A stretch of 64,000 bases of DNA from Theileria orientalis strain Shintoku (Eukaryota; Apicomplexa; Aconoidasida; Piroplasmida; Theileriidae), in assembly GCF_000740895.1 (NCBI RefSeq), contig NC_025263.1, positions 1,550,001-1,614,000 on the forward strand, read 5' to 3'. Numbering within the stretch: the first letter of the stretch is position 1; each line of letters begins with the position of its first letter. Shown piece after piece: positions 32,860 through 44,172 of this stretch. A program made the position numbers and the translations under genes. The notes under the pieces were generated by a model. It did not search any database. It worked only from the letters and a program-made list of their open reading frames with translations, and was not told the DNA's origin.

Positions 32860-34779
32860 ATGTACAATAATCGCATAATTTTTATATATATAATAGTTAT
32901 CGCAATAGTGATTGGGAAAAACGATTGTATAAAAAATGAAACACGAAGCAGATACAGAGTGTGTAGCGCATATCCAAGATTGGCAGATTCTAACCTGAAA
33001 AGGAGCCTTCCTAGAATAAAACAAGTAGAAGTAAAGGGAGAATGGATAAAACTAAATAACTGCTCAGTTTCGAAGGTAGTGAAGGAAAAATTGAAGGAGT
33101 TGGGAATAGACGGAGAGTTGGTGAGGAATGTGGAAAGCGAAGAGGAGAGGAAGGAGGTGATAAAGTCAATAATCAACTTTGTGAACATAGTGTACAAGGA
33201 GTCAGGGTATTTTAGAAGCGAGGCGGCAGGATGGAATTATTTGGACTCGGGGGAGCTGAGGGTGGAGTGTGTCGAGAAAGAAATACCGGAGTGTAACTTC
33301 AGAGTGTTCGTGAAGGACGAAAGCGCAAGCAAGAGCGTGGAAATAAGGGCGGAGGACGTGATAAAGTCGTCGACGGTGACGATACCTACGGGGAGGTACA
33401 CGCAGCAGTCGAACGAGTACCTGAGAAGGAAGATGTTCAGAGGAGGGAAGATGAGCAGGCTGGACGCGAGGACGTTCGAAGCAGTGAGGGGCTCGGGAGT
33501 GTACAAAAACCTGCAGTACGTGGCGCACAAGGACGGAGAAGAGGTGTACGTGGACCTCTTCCACGACGGACAGGGCGTGGTGCACACGGTGAGTCCAACC
33601 ATATCGATAAGGCAGGGGGGGCCTGTTCTGAACCTCCTGTACCAAAACAAGAATTTCGGAAGCAGAAAGGCACTGCTGAACGTGGCGTCGGAGCTGAACC
33701 TGTTCAAGCTGCTGAACTACAACCACAAGCTGACGGTGAACGTGTACTCGGACATACTCGACTACGTTTTCTGGAGCGCAGACTGCTCGGACTGCACACT
33801 AGTCAACACGTTCGTATCAGTGACCATGAACGACATGATGGCGCTGATGAGGAACATAAACAGACTGAAGGTAGTGGACAGGGTGAAAGCAAGTTTAAAA
33901 AGTAAATTCAGCCGTAGACCTAAATCGAATGCCGATGGTGGCATTAGTGGCATTAGGGACAGTAGTAAGGGTTCCAACAATAGTAGCAGCAGCAACAGCA
34001 GTACTACCGGTAGTAGCAGTAGTGGCAGCAACAGCAGTAAGAGTGGCACGGTTAGCAGGGGAAAGTTCGGCATAGAAGAGCTGAAGGAGAAGACGAAATT
34101 GGAAAACTTGAAGGAGGCGGCACTGTCTAAGGTGAAATCGACTAAGAGTGACGGGAAGGCGGAAGAGCTGAGGAACAGTCAAGTGTGTGTGCGCATAATG
34201 AAGAAGGTCGGGAATCTGAAGTACACCCTGTCTCCGTACCTAGGGTCGACGGAGTTGGGGCTGTCGAATCAAGTGGCCTACAGGCTGGACACGAGTAAGC
34301 TGGACGAGCCAGTGGAAATCAACGCAAGCCTGAACAACAGTTACAAGTACAGAGATGAAATGGAAACCAGAGAGAGGGGGCGTGAAGAAGAGTCCTTGTG
34401 GAAATATAGAGCGGAGACGAGACTGATGGTGACGCTGAGATCAAGGTGCAGACTGCTCTGTAGGTACGTCTACGGGAACAAGATGTCCAGGGAGGACTAC
34501 AGAGGACTGTTTGAAAGCAAGGCGGAGAAGCCGTTCCTGGCGGCCTCGCACGACTTGTCAGTGCCAGTGACCTTTAAGTTTAAAATAGTGCCCTACGTAG
34601 GGGTGTTCGTGGACCTGCTCTTCAAGTCGATGAACGCGGAGGACCTGGACGTGAGTTTGGGGGTAAAGTTCACAGTGCTCAACCTGACTCTGTCGATACC
34701 GGTGCTGAACAAGGTGAAAACATCCTACGTGCTCAACAAGTTCGCAAAGGGTACGCAGAACTACCACATAGGAATATGA
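32860..34779 (+). CDS. POTRA/Omp85-type protein, candidate apicoplast Toc75
   Basis: 639 residues, one exon. It opens with a hydrophobic signal sequence (MYNNRIIFIYIIVIAIVIG) and a basic region that could serve as an apicoplast transit peptide. Residues about 55-150 look like a POTRA domain: IKQVEVKGEW, a helical stretch, IINFVNIVYKESGYFRSEA, then a strand ending VECVEKEIPE. The later part is beta-rich (alternating polar and hydrophobic) with an inserted Ser/Asn/Gly low-complexity linker near 33950-34050. It ends LNKFAKGTQNYHIGI, compatible with a barrel end. Toc75 homologues import proteins across an inner apicoplast membrane. Other Omp85 proteins (SAM50/Tob55) are an alternative, though the signal sequence favours the plastid. 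Only 8 bp separate its ATG from the upstream stop. Confidence 0.45.
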   Translation: MYNNRIIFIYIIVIAIVIGKNDCIKNETRSRYRVCSAYPRLADSNLKRSLPRIKQVEVKGEWIKLNNCSVSKVVKEKLKELGIDGELVRNVESEEERKEVIKSIINFVNIVYKESGYFRSEAAGWNYLDSGELRVECVEKEIPECNFRVFVKDESASKSVEIRAEDVIKSSTVTIPTGRYTQQSNEYLRRKMFRGGKMSRLDARTFEAVRGSGVYKNLQYVAHKDGEEVYVDLFHDGQGVVHTVSPTISIRQGGPVLNLLYQNKNFGSRKALLNVASELNLFKLLNYNHKLTVNVYSDILDYVFWSADCSDCTLVNTFVSVTMNDMMALMRNINRLKVVDRVKASLKSKFSRRPKSNADGGISGIRDSSKGSNNSSSSNSSTTGSSSSGSNSSKSGTVSRGKFGIEELKEKTKLENLKEAALSKVKSTKSDGKAEELRNSQVCVRIMKKVGNLKYTLSPYLGSTELGLSNQVAYRLDTSKLDEPVEINASLNNSYKYRDEMETRERGREEESLWKYRAETRLMVTLRSRCRLLCRYVYGNKMSREDYRGLFESKAEKPFLAASHDLSVPVTFKFKIVPYVGVFVDLLFKSMNAEDLDVSLGVKFTVLNLTLSIPVLNKVKTSYVLNKFAKGTQNYHIGI

Positions 34780-34920
34780 CTCACAGCCTGCCGCCCGTGC
34801 ATTACACAATGTTGTAACATGATTCATTGTCGTCAGTAATTTGTGACTGATTCAGAACAATCATTATCAGAACTGTGTATGGTGCATACGTAGAGTATAT
34901 GAACACGGCGAATGCCACAG

Positions 34921-37671
34921 TTAGGATTTGCAGTCCCAGTAAGCTTGGCACACGAATTCAAATTCCTGTTTTGAAAATTCGTTCCACCTGGAGAAAATTA
35001 AAAGTTAAATGGTCGCTACAGCATGTGGTTATGTATATGTGTGTGAGTAGGTAGGAACTTACGTTTTTGGAACCACAAATTCACTTTTGCATGGAAAGTC
35101 GTATTTGTAAGTAGCAGTGCACCTGGTACCGTCATGTTTCCAGTTCTTAGGGCAAACCTAAACCAAAAATTGGATTTGAACCGCTTTAAATACGTGTTAA
35201 CAACGAGTATATTTATGTATTTAAGTGTACCGAGGCAGTAGTAATAAGGCGTGAATTAGTACAATAAGCTTCTACATGGTATATCGAATGGATAAATGCG
35301 TACGTTTGTATAGTCTTTTTCACAGTTCCCGAGACAGTCCCAGAACGCGAGGCATCTTTGACTGAAGCTCTTTTTCGAGTCTGGAGTTGCGATTTCACTA
35401 AACTTAACGGACTTTCCACAAGGCCCAAAGTATGTGCTGGGAGCAATACAACTGTCACTTGCTTCTTCCCAGCCGTAAGGGCACCTCCTAAAAGTGACTG
35501 AATCAACATGGATTGTTATAGGCGGTATCCGATTATACAGGAAGTTAATGATATATGGATGATTATTACCTGAAATAGTTCTGTTTGCACTTGGTCTCTG
35601 ATTTATGCGATTTGGAAGGGAACCTGACGTTACAGGCGAACGCCCAGTTCCTCTTAAACCCAGGAGATACGTTGGTAAAATCCACCTTTGTGCCACACTG
35701 GGAGAAGTTATAGTTTATTTGGCCTATTTTTGGCCTGCAGATTGTGCGCAAAATTCGCCCGTCCAACTTAGTCTCGTGTTTCCAACCCAAGGGGCATGGT
35801 TCACGCACAAAGTCCTCATTGTCAACGTGATCGTCGCTACGTTAACATTAGTTATATGAGTGGTATTGGTATGGTCAGCATTAGTTAATACGATTACAAA
35901 TATTAGTAGTTGGTAGCAAAAACATACTTAAATTGTAATCTGCATGATTCATCAGATTTTTGGGTAAATCTGCTAATGATATTGTAGCAATTAGGGACAA
36001 AAGCCTGGTACGTCTTTGGAGCAATGCAGATATTTTCAAACTTGTCCCAGTTATCTATAAAATGATTAGTCATGGCATCAAGTGAGTGTGTGAACAAACG
36101 GCCTAGCAGGTACCAAACTCACATGGGCATTCATACTTCTTAGTGGTTATATTTGAGTCGATTTGCAGGAAACTTGGAGCCATGATCCTCTTTTCAAGCT
36201 TATCGATTGTAAACTAATGATGATTAGAACGTGTAATTATTGTATGTAGACGTTAAGAGTAATTACCTGCAGGGTCGATAAAAAGTTATCGTCGGTTGAC
36301 TTCTTCCTCAATTTATACAACTCGTTCAACTGCTTCTGCAGTATCTCAATGGGAGTGTCCTTCTCATTTACTCTGCGCCTCTTGAGTATCTTAAACCTGG
36401 ACTCTATGGCGCCGTCTTTGTAGATTTTGTCAGTTGACACCTTCAGGCTCTCCTTTACACTCTCCTCACCGGGGTAAAAATCCACTAAACATACCACTGA
36501 CCATATGTTTTTCAATCTTTTGGTCATTTTGCTAAAGTTGAATCTGACTTGGCATGGCCCCTAAACAGTGTAAATCAGCATCCATTTTTAATTTTTGTTT
36601 TTACTACGTTGCTGTGATTACCTTGTAACTAGGAGGAGCCAGGCAAAGGTTGGTGTCCTGGTCAAATGTCCACTGGTACGGGCACTTTTCATCCAAGTGC
36701 TGCTCATTGTTCATCTCAAAGTTCCTAAGGTGGTTTCCATGTACACTCATGCTAGTTACAACATCCACAGTTGCAGTTACAGTAGTACCAACTAAATCTA
36801 GCTACATAGCCTTGTAGTTACCATGATAAGTTGTATAAATCCGTTTTGATAAGCTTATCCTCTCTGCTCTCAAAGTGAATGATTCCTTGAAATTTTGGAC
36901 TAAAGTTCTCTAGGGGCGTGCAGAACTCTGACCCCGTGTATCCCAGAGGACAACTCTCACTCAGGTCCAGAAGATTGGAGGTCTTGAACATTGTATTATC
37001 CCAGGTCAGGTTACACTTTACTGTCAATTCATTCTTATTCCTCGCCAATTCCTCCAAACTGAGTTCATTGCAGACTCCGAGGTAGCTATCATGAGGCACG
37101 CAATTATTGCCCTTGGATGACCAGAATTTGGGACACTGTGTGACCTTATCTGGCATGTAAGCAGGCTTATTTACTTTACACGGCCAATTGAAAGAGCACT
37201 CTCTGGATAAATTCAGTTTGTCTAGGGGTGTTTTATCCGAAAAATCCATCAGCTTTTCACAAGATCCACTATATTCAGGGTCGGCCTTACAGTGGAGTCC
37301 ATCTCCCATATACGTCTAAGTAATTCAATATTGACAGGGGCACTTACCCATTTTTCGGGGCAGAAGGGAGTAAAATCAGGTTCACATTCAGAAGATTCAA
37401 AATTTTCCAGATCTAATATTTCAGATGCCCTCGAAATAGAGTCCCTAATCTTCACTTCCAAAGCTAAAAATGAATATTGTAAACACGACGTTGGACAAGA
37501 TAACTTGAGAATTTACATGAATAGGCCTTTACCTGCTTTTTTCAGTTCATCAAGGTCATCAATTTGCTTATTCTCGATTATATTCTTCAATGTGTCAAAC
37601 AACACACTAGATTCAGATAAAATGATAAAGTTGAAGAAAAGTAAAGGGGCTAGAACTGATTTATAAATCAT
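34921..37671 (-). CDS. CPW-WPC domain protein, secreted
   Basis: About ten exons on the minus strand. Exon 1 (37533-37671) starts MIYKSVLAPLLFFNFIILSES, a signal peptide; later exons begin at about 37463, 37315, 36720 and 36560. Several Cys-rich modules of CPW-WPC type follow: ECSFNWPC, CPKFWSSKGNNCVPHDSYLGVC, CPYQWTFDQDTNLCLAPPSYKGPC, ENICIAPKTY, CPLGWKHE, CPYGWEEASDSCIAPSTYFGPC, CPKNWKHDGTRC, and the end WDCKS at 34921. CPW-WPC proteins of Plasmodium are made in ookinetes and zygotes and at least some are exposed at the surface; here a vector-stage role is inference. A charged, Cys-poor spacer (about 36290-36500) splits the modules. Introns are short. Confidence 0.8.
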
Positions 37672-38107
37672 TCTGAATTTACATAAATGGTAGTTGGCGC
37701 CATTTTGTGTGCAAAGGACTGCGATAAGGGTAATATGTTACAAGCTAAGATGATGTTGTTTAAAGTGTATACACATTTGTCCATTAATGGATTATTTAAA
37801 AATAGAAAGGTTGATATAATATATGTGTAAACAAAATTGTAGGTTATAATACAAAATATGTGGTTTTAACTCAGTTTTGGAGTAATTCATAGGTCCCTAG
37901 CAGTGGAATTCTGCCCCATCTCAAAATAGAAAAATTAATAGAATCCGCAAGTTTTGGATGTTTTTTGAGTTTGTGTTGTTAAGATTTATTGTATATAATC
38001 ACGGACGTCCTAAAGTTTATATGCCGACCTTATCTGTTGTGTAATTTTAACTATGAATAATATTATTGTATAATATAACAACTAATCGCAAAATTATTAA
38101 ATAAAAA
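37672..38107. other. Divergent intergenic region
   Basis: 0.44 kb, AT-rich, between the starts of the CPW-WPC and SF3B3 genes; both promoters should lie here. No motif stands out. Confidence 0.5.
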
Positions 38108-41100
38108 ATGCCAGTTTTATATCATTTGACTTTAAAGAAGCCAACAGGAATAACAACGTGTGTTCAAGGGAGCTTCTCAGCGCCGAAGGCCCAGGAAATA
38201 GTGGTCGCCCGCTCACATATTTTGGAACTATACAGCCTGGACTCTAATGGAAAGCTGCAAACAGTAGCGAGCGCCGAGGTGTTTGGAATAGTTAGAGCAA
38301 TTTCAGCCTTCAGATTGACGGGCTCACAAAAGGACTATCTGGTAGTTGGCTCAGATAGCGGAAAGCTGGTGATTCTAGAGTTTTCGTTGGAGTTAAAAAC
38401 ATTTAAAAGAGTACACTGTGAAACATATGGAAAGACAGGTGAGTAGTAGCTGTAAATGGGCGATGAGTGCAAGAATTCATAGATAATTGAAATTATAAGC
38501 CAAAGGGACTGAATAATGTACAGGTGTCAGAAGGATAGTGCCAGGACAGTACCTGGGAGTGGACCCGAAGGGAAGAGCAGTGATGGTGGGAGCAGTGGAG
38601 CGCCAGAAGTTCGTGTACATCATGAACAGAGACTCGAAGGCGAACCTGACAATAAGCTCGCCACTGGAAGCACACAAGAGCCACTCAGTGTGCTTTGACC
38701 TGGTGGGACTGGAGGTGGGATTCGAAAACCCAATCTTCGCGTCAATAGAACAGAGCTACGAAAACGTAGATAGCCTGCAAATAGACCTGGACGAGGAGCT
38801 GACGGACGAGGCACTGAAGAAAGGAGTGTCGTTCTGGGAGATGGACCTGGGCCTGAACCACGTGGTGAAGAAGGTGACGCTGCCAGTGGACCTGACTGCG
38901 CACATGCTGGTGCCGGTGCCGGGAGGACCAGGAGGAGTGATAGTGTGCTGCGAAAACTTCCTGGTCTACAAAAACCTGGATCACGGAGACGTGTACTGCG
39001 CATACCCGAGGAGGCTGGAGGTTTCGGAGCACGCGAAGCTGCTGATCACGAGCTACGCAGTGCACAAAATGAAGGACTTCTTCTTCATACTGCTGCAGTC
39101 GGAGTACGGAGACCTGTACAAAGTGGACCTGAACTACGACGATGCACAAGTTAAGGAAATAGTGGTGCGCTACTTTGACACAGTGGAGCTGGCGACGTCG
39201 ATGTGCATACTGAGGTCAGGGTACCTCTTCGTGGCCTCAGAGTTCGGAGACCACCACGTGTACCAGTTCACAGACCTGGGCAGCAACGAGAAGGACCCGA
39301 TGTGCACGAGTCTGCACCCGCACTCGAAGAGCGCGATCATAGCGTTTAAGCCGAGAGTGCTGCAAAACCTGTATGAGACGGACAAACTGCCGAGCCTGAG
39401 CAGCATAGTGGACATGAAGGTGGTGGACGTGATGGGCACGGGAGACTACGAGTTCATCATGGGCTGCGGAAGGTGGTACAACTCGCGCCTGAAGAGCCTG
39501 CGCTACGGACTGAGCACGGAGGAGCTGGCGTTCAACGAGCTGCCAGGGAGGCCGAGAGCAGTGTTCACAATAAAGTCGCTGGAAAGCAACTACGACGAGT
39601 TCATAATAGTCTCATTCCAAGGAAACACGCTGGTGCTCTCAATAGGAGAAGCAGTGGAGGAGGTGACGGACTCGTTCTTCCTGACATCGATAACGACGCT
39701 GCACTCGTGCTACATGAGTAACTACCACGCGACGGAGAGCCTGGAGGGAAGGTTCGAAGGAGGAGTCTCGGACGGGATATTCGTGCAGGTGCACGACAGC
39801 GGATTCAGGTACTCGCACGGACAAGTGGTGAAGGAGTGGAAGGTGCCGAGCACGAAGAGAGTGAAGTTGGCAGACAATAACCTGAACCAGCTGCTGCTGG
39901 TGCTCTCAGGAGGAGAGGTGGTGTACTTTGAGTTGGTGGACAACGACCTGGAGGAAGTGGCGAAGAGGAACCTGTCGACGGAGATCACGTGCGTGGCGCT
40001 GCAGCACACGCCGGCCTCGAAGGCAGGAGAGAGAGTGAGGAAGGGAGAGTTCTGCTGCGTAGGAAGCATCGACAACATAATCAGAGTGCTGAAGCTGGAC
40101 AAGACGCTGAAGATGTGCTCCTCGCAGCTGCTGAGCAACAACGCGCTGCCGGAGTCGCTGGCGCTGGTGACGGCGGAGACAGGGTCGGGATCTGGAGGAG
40201 GGAGTAGCGGAGGGCTGGGCGAGAGTGAGTCGTACCTGTACGTGGGTCTGAACAACGGAATCCTGATAAGAAACAACGTGGACAGCTTGGGGAACCTGAG
40301 CGACCAGGAAAGCAGGTTCATGGGCACGAAGGCAGTGAAGCTGAAGCTGGTGCACTACCTGCAGAGACAGTGCCTGCTGCTGATGACGACGAAGACGTAC
40401 ATCGTGATACCGAATTACCCGACGAACACGACGAATAACATGGAAATACTGCCGCTGCACCTGACGACGGGGAGCGGAGGAAGTTACGGAACGACGGTGG
40501 ACAGCATAGACACGTTCAACAGCCTGCTGTGCCTGAACGGGTTCGTGTGCATAATGAACAATAACCTGAAGATATTCAAGTGCATAGTTAACGACGACGT
40601 CTTCAGCGAAAGCAGCGTGGACCTGGACTACACGCCGAGAAAGCTGGTGCTGATGCCCTCGGAGGCGCCCTCAGCAGGCTCGCTCAACTACCTGCTGGCG
40701 CTGGTGGAGACGGACCACAACAGCTACAGCACGGAGCAGGCGGAGGAAATCAACAAGGAGTTGAGCAGCATAACGCTGGAGTCGGACTGCTTCGAGCTGA
40801 AGGCAGCGAAAAACTACAGAGCAGGACCAGGAAAGTGGAGTAGCTGCGTGAGAATAGTGAACCCGATGAACCTGGAGACAGTGGTGAAGCTGCTCTTCAC
40901 GGAAAACGAGGCAGCAACGACAGCATACACGTGCGTGCTGAACAATAAGCAGCTGCTGGTGGTAGCAACAGTGAAGAACGTGCACCTGTACCCGCAGAAC
41001 AAGGTCTACGGGTCGAGTGGAGCATCAGGGGCAAACGGATCTTATGGAAATTCGGGAATTACAGGAGCCAACGGAACGAATGGATCCAGTGGATCCAGTG

Positions 41101-42011
41101 GATTTTCGGGAAGCGACCAGGGCTACCAGGACAACGACGAGGTCGAGGGGTGCATAAGAGTGTACGAGTACAACTCGAACTACAGCAACCTGGCGACCTC
41201 AGGAATGAACATTAAGCTGCTGCATGTGACGAACACGAAGGGCTGGATACGCTGCTTCAACAACTACGAAAACAAACTGCTGCTCTGCGCAATAGGAACC
41301 AGGTTGAGAATGTACGCACTGGGAAAGAAGCAGCTGCTGCTGAAGGGAGAACACAGAAGCCTGACGAACTACGGATTCATGGATATCAAGGTGATCGGAA
41401 GCAGAATATACTGCGGAGACATAAGAGAAAGCGTGCAGCTGCTGAGAATCAAGTTCTACGGAGAGGAGACGGGAGAGTTTGAGATGACAGCGACGAGCAC
41501 GGGTCCGAGGTGGCTGTCGACGATGGAGCTCCTGGACTACAGCACAGTGATGGCGGCGGACAAGTTCGACTCAGTATTCGTGGCGCGAGTGCCGAACAAC
41601 GAGGACGTGGTGAGGAACAACTACTTTGAGTACCAAAACCAGTTCCACCTCTCGGACCTGGTGACCTCGCTGAGCAAAGTGAAGCTGAACAGCGTGTACG
41701 GAGAACTCGTGGTCTACAGCACGATCCTGGGCAGCCTGGGAGCATTCGTGACCTTTACGAGCAAGGACGAAGTCGACTTCCTGCAGCACCTGGAAATGCT
41801 CCTCGCAAACGAGCTGGACACGCTGAGCGGGCGGGAGGCGCAGATGCACAGAAGCTACTACTTCCCAGTGCAAAACGTTATCGACGGGGACCTGTGCGAG
41901 CTGTACTTTAACCTGAGTAGCGACCTGAAGGCGAAGATAGCGAACCAGCTTAACGTGAAGGTGGCGGAGGTGGTGAAGAAGCTGAAGAACATAAGAAACA
42001 GAGTATTCTAA
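38108..42011 (+). CDS. Splicing factor 3B subunit 3 (SF3B3/SAP130)
   Basis: Exons 38108-38438 and 38524-42011, about 1272 residues. The N-terminus (YHLTLKKPTGITTCVQGSF, QEIVVARSHILELY, VFGIVRAISAFRLTG, DYLVVGSDSGKLVILE) and the stretch after the intron (RRIVPGQYLGVDPKGRAVM, LTISSPLEAHKSH, VGFENPIFA) follow human SF3B3 closely. SF3B3 is a three-propeller scaffold of the U2 snRNP SF3b complex. The family also includes DDB1 and CPSF160, but the wording is SF3B3. It is a little longer than the human protein (1217); a Gly/Ser/Asn insert near 41010-41110 and another Gly/Ser stretch near 40185-40215 account for part. Coding GC is high with many CTG/GTG codons, unlike its neighbours. Confidence 0.93.
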
Positions 42012-43020
42012 CAAGGTGGACTAATAGTGTTTTCTGCACGCAATGTGAGTATACACGGTAAATAATGCACAGACATGGCCAATACGCATAAAAATGTACG
42101 TGTACATACATGCATATGTATAGCGAGGTAAAAGTGATAGTAGCCGTGACCGAAGAGTTAGGGGTACGAAAAAGATAGGGCCCATATAATGGAGATAAAA
42201 GGTCGGAATGTGAACAGAAAGGATGAAGATAAGGTTATATTAGTGGAAGGTAAGGCGATGAAGTACACAAAAAGGAGATTAAGGAAATTTATGAAAAAAA
42301 CTGAATAGAGTCGGGTGTATAGAAAGGAAGGAATTTGAATAAATAGAAAATAGAGGTAGACCTGACAAACAGTGGTATTTTGAAGTAGAAATAGTTAATG
42401 GAAATTAAAATAGAGTGATTAAAATAAAATGTGTCGAGTAATAAAGAAGAATGATGAAGATTAATTAACAACATTTATAATGAGAATAAAAAGAGAGTAA
42501 AAAACGTCGAATAAGGCTAAAAAAAGAATTCCTTAAGAAAAATTGTGCAAAGAATCAAAATAGTGAGAAAAAAATTAAAAAATGAATAAAAAAAGACATA
42601 GTGTGTGTAAATTAATCACAACATGAAAAATGAACACACAAAGTTATAGAGACCAAAAAATTGAATGTTATAGGAAAATGAATGAATAGTGACAGCAGAA
42701 ATAAGAGAAAATAGGTAAAAGTCAGAAGATTTGTCACAGGAATAAAAAACACGTAGGGGGGTTAAAAAGTGGAAGGTTTACAGCGGTAAGAACACAAAGT
42801 AAACGGCGCTGCAATCAACTCATGCAAGCAAAACTTACTTTTAGTAGGTGGTTAAAAGGGGAATTTAGATGTCCGAGACGATAACGCGCTCGAAAAAGAG
42901 AGTTCAACTTTCTACACACCACCGGTAGGAGTTGACACACCCAACGTACGATAACACTATGTGTATGTTGGGCACCAAACATCATCACTTCTAGTTTAGT
43001 TGCAAGTCGAAATCACCAAA
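42012..43020. other. Gene-free region downstream of SF3B3
   Basis: About 1 kb, purine-rich on the plus strand (runs of A and G, many gaaaaa/aagg tracts) between 42130 and 42780. From about 42850 the composition becomes balanced, perhaps a promoter or 5' UTR for the small gene at 43021. No tRNA or other RNA gene recognised. Confidence 0.45.
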
Positions 43021-43215
43021 ATGACAAGATCCTCCGATTCAGTTCTCGAGAGCTCCAGGAGCAGCTCAGAAAAGGTTACCCAAGTCCAGCGCGATTCTTT
43101 CGTCTCCAAAGACGACAAGGACAAGGATAAGGTAAAGTACTCATCTCAAACCAAAGATGTCTCTCCGTCTGAGTCCGAGAGGTCACATCAGGATGTTTCA
43201 AGGGAGGTACTTTAA
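43021..43215 (+). CDS. Small Ser/Asp/Lys-rich protein or first exon
   Basis: A 64-codon frame from an ATG in good context (accaaaATGACAAG). The product is hydrophilic, rich in Ser, Asp, Lys and Gln (SSDSVLESSRSSSEK, SKDDKDKDKVKY) with no domain. Its base composition is balanced and stands out from the AT-rich surroundings, which is the main reason to consider it coding. It stops shortly after a GTACTT that could be a weak donor (43206), so it may be exon 1 of a longer gene; I did not find the next exon. Confidence 0.35.
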   Translation: MTRSSDSVLESSRSSSEKVTQVQRDSFVSKDDKDKDKVKYSSQTKDVSPSESERSHQDVSREVL

Positions 43216-44172
43216 TTCGTCTGAATTAGGGGAGCTCTTATTCATTTGTTAGAGCTTGATGAGTTATCTGCAACCCTTTACATGATCTAATTTCATATTT
43301 ATGCCAAGTATGTGTTTATTTATTTTCTATTTGTTTCTGCACACGTTTTCCTTATTCGTTGATGTTGTTTATTTGCACGTTTGCGTGCCCTGATGTCGTT
43401 TGTACAACGTTCTGCTGTCACCGTTTGCCCAGTTTATTAACGCAATAACTATTTAATTATAGATTTTAATGATAAATTAAAGCAATATCTAGGCTTATTA
43501 GTAATAAATATAATGCTATGACAGAATGGTGTGAATGTGTAAAAAGATGAATGAATTAAGTGTCTAAGATAAAATGTCAGAACAAAAACTATGGTAGCGA
43601 GTTTATGTGTAGAACCGATTAAAATAAAAGAGATAGTGAGTGATCATGTCAAATTCCATTTAATGATAAAACAGCGTGGGTTATGGAAAAAGGGACAAAT
43701 AACAGAAATGTGAACAATACGATCTAAAATGAAATTCAATAAAATGCATATATTTTGTTTTCAAAGCTGATAAAACGTATATTAATAAAAATGTGTAAAC
43801 AGACGTATTAATGGATTATAGATAAAGCACATTAAAGATACAAATGTTAAATGTGTAAAACCATAAAATTTAAATAAAAACATAGAATTTAGACGGGTAA
43901 TTGATATGCTAATGTGGTTAGTGTTTATATATGTTAATTAAGTGTGTAAATATGAGTGTTCGAGAAGTGTTTAGAGGAGATCATAGACACAAAAACACTC
44001 GTAAAATTAGATCACAGGTATTTTTTTGAATTATATGGGCCCTATGTAGGAGTTTGGGTGGAAGAACAGGGCCAAAAACTTTAATTTGTTGATGTTGTGT
44101 GGGGATGCAGGATTTCGATAATTGATAGATGCCATAGTCATACATTAAAATCAACTCGAAAACCTAGAAACA
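43216..44172. other. Gene-free region before RanBP1
   Basis: 0.96 kb, AT-rich, with pyrimidine-rich stretches at 43300-43400 and A-rich stretches after 43480. No coding sequence or RNA gene recognised. The last part should hold the RanBP1 promoter. Confidence 0.45.

Noticed and set aside
38620..42014. Several long minus-strand frames opposite SF3B3
   Set aside because: High GC and biased codon use leave the opposite strand open; the plus-strand protein is a clear SF3B3.
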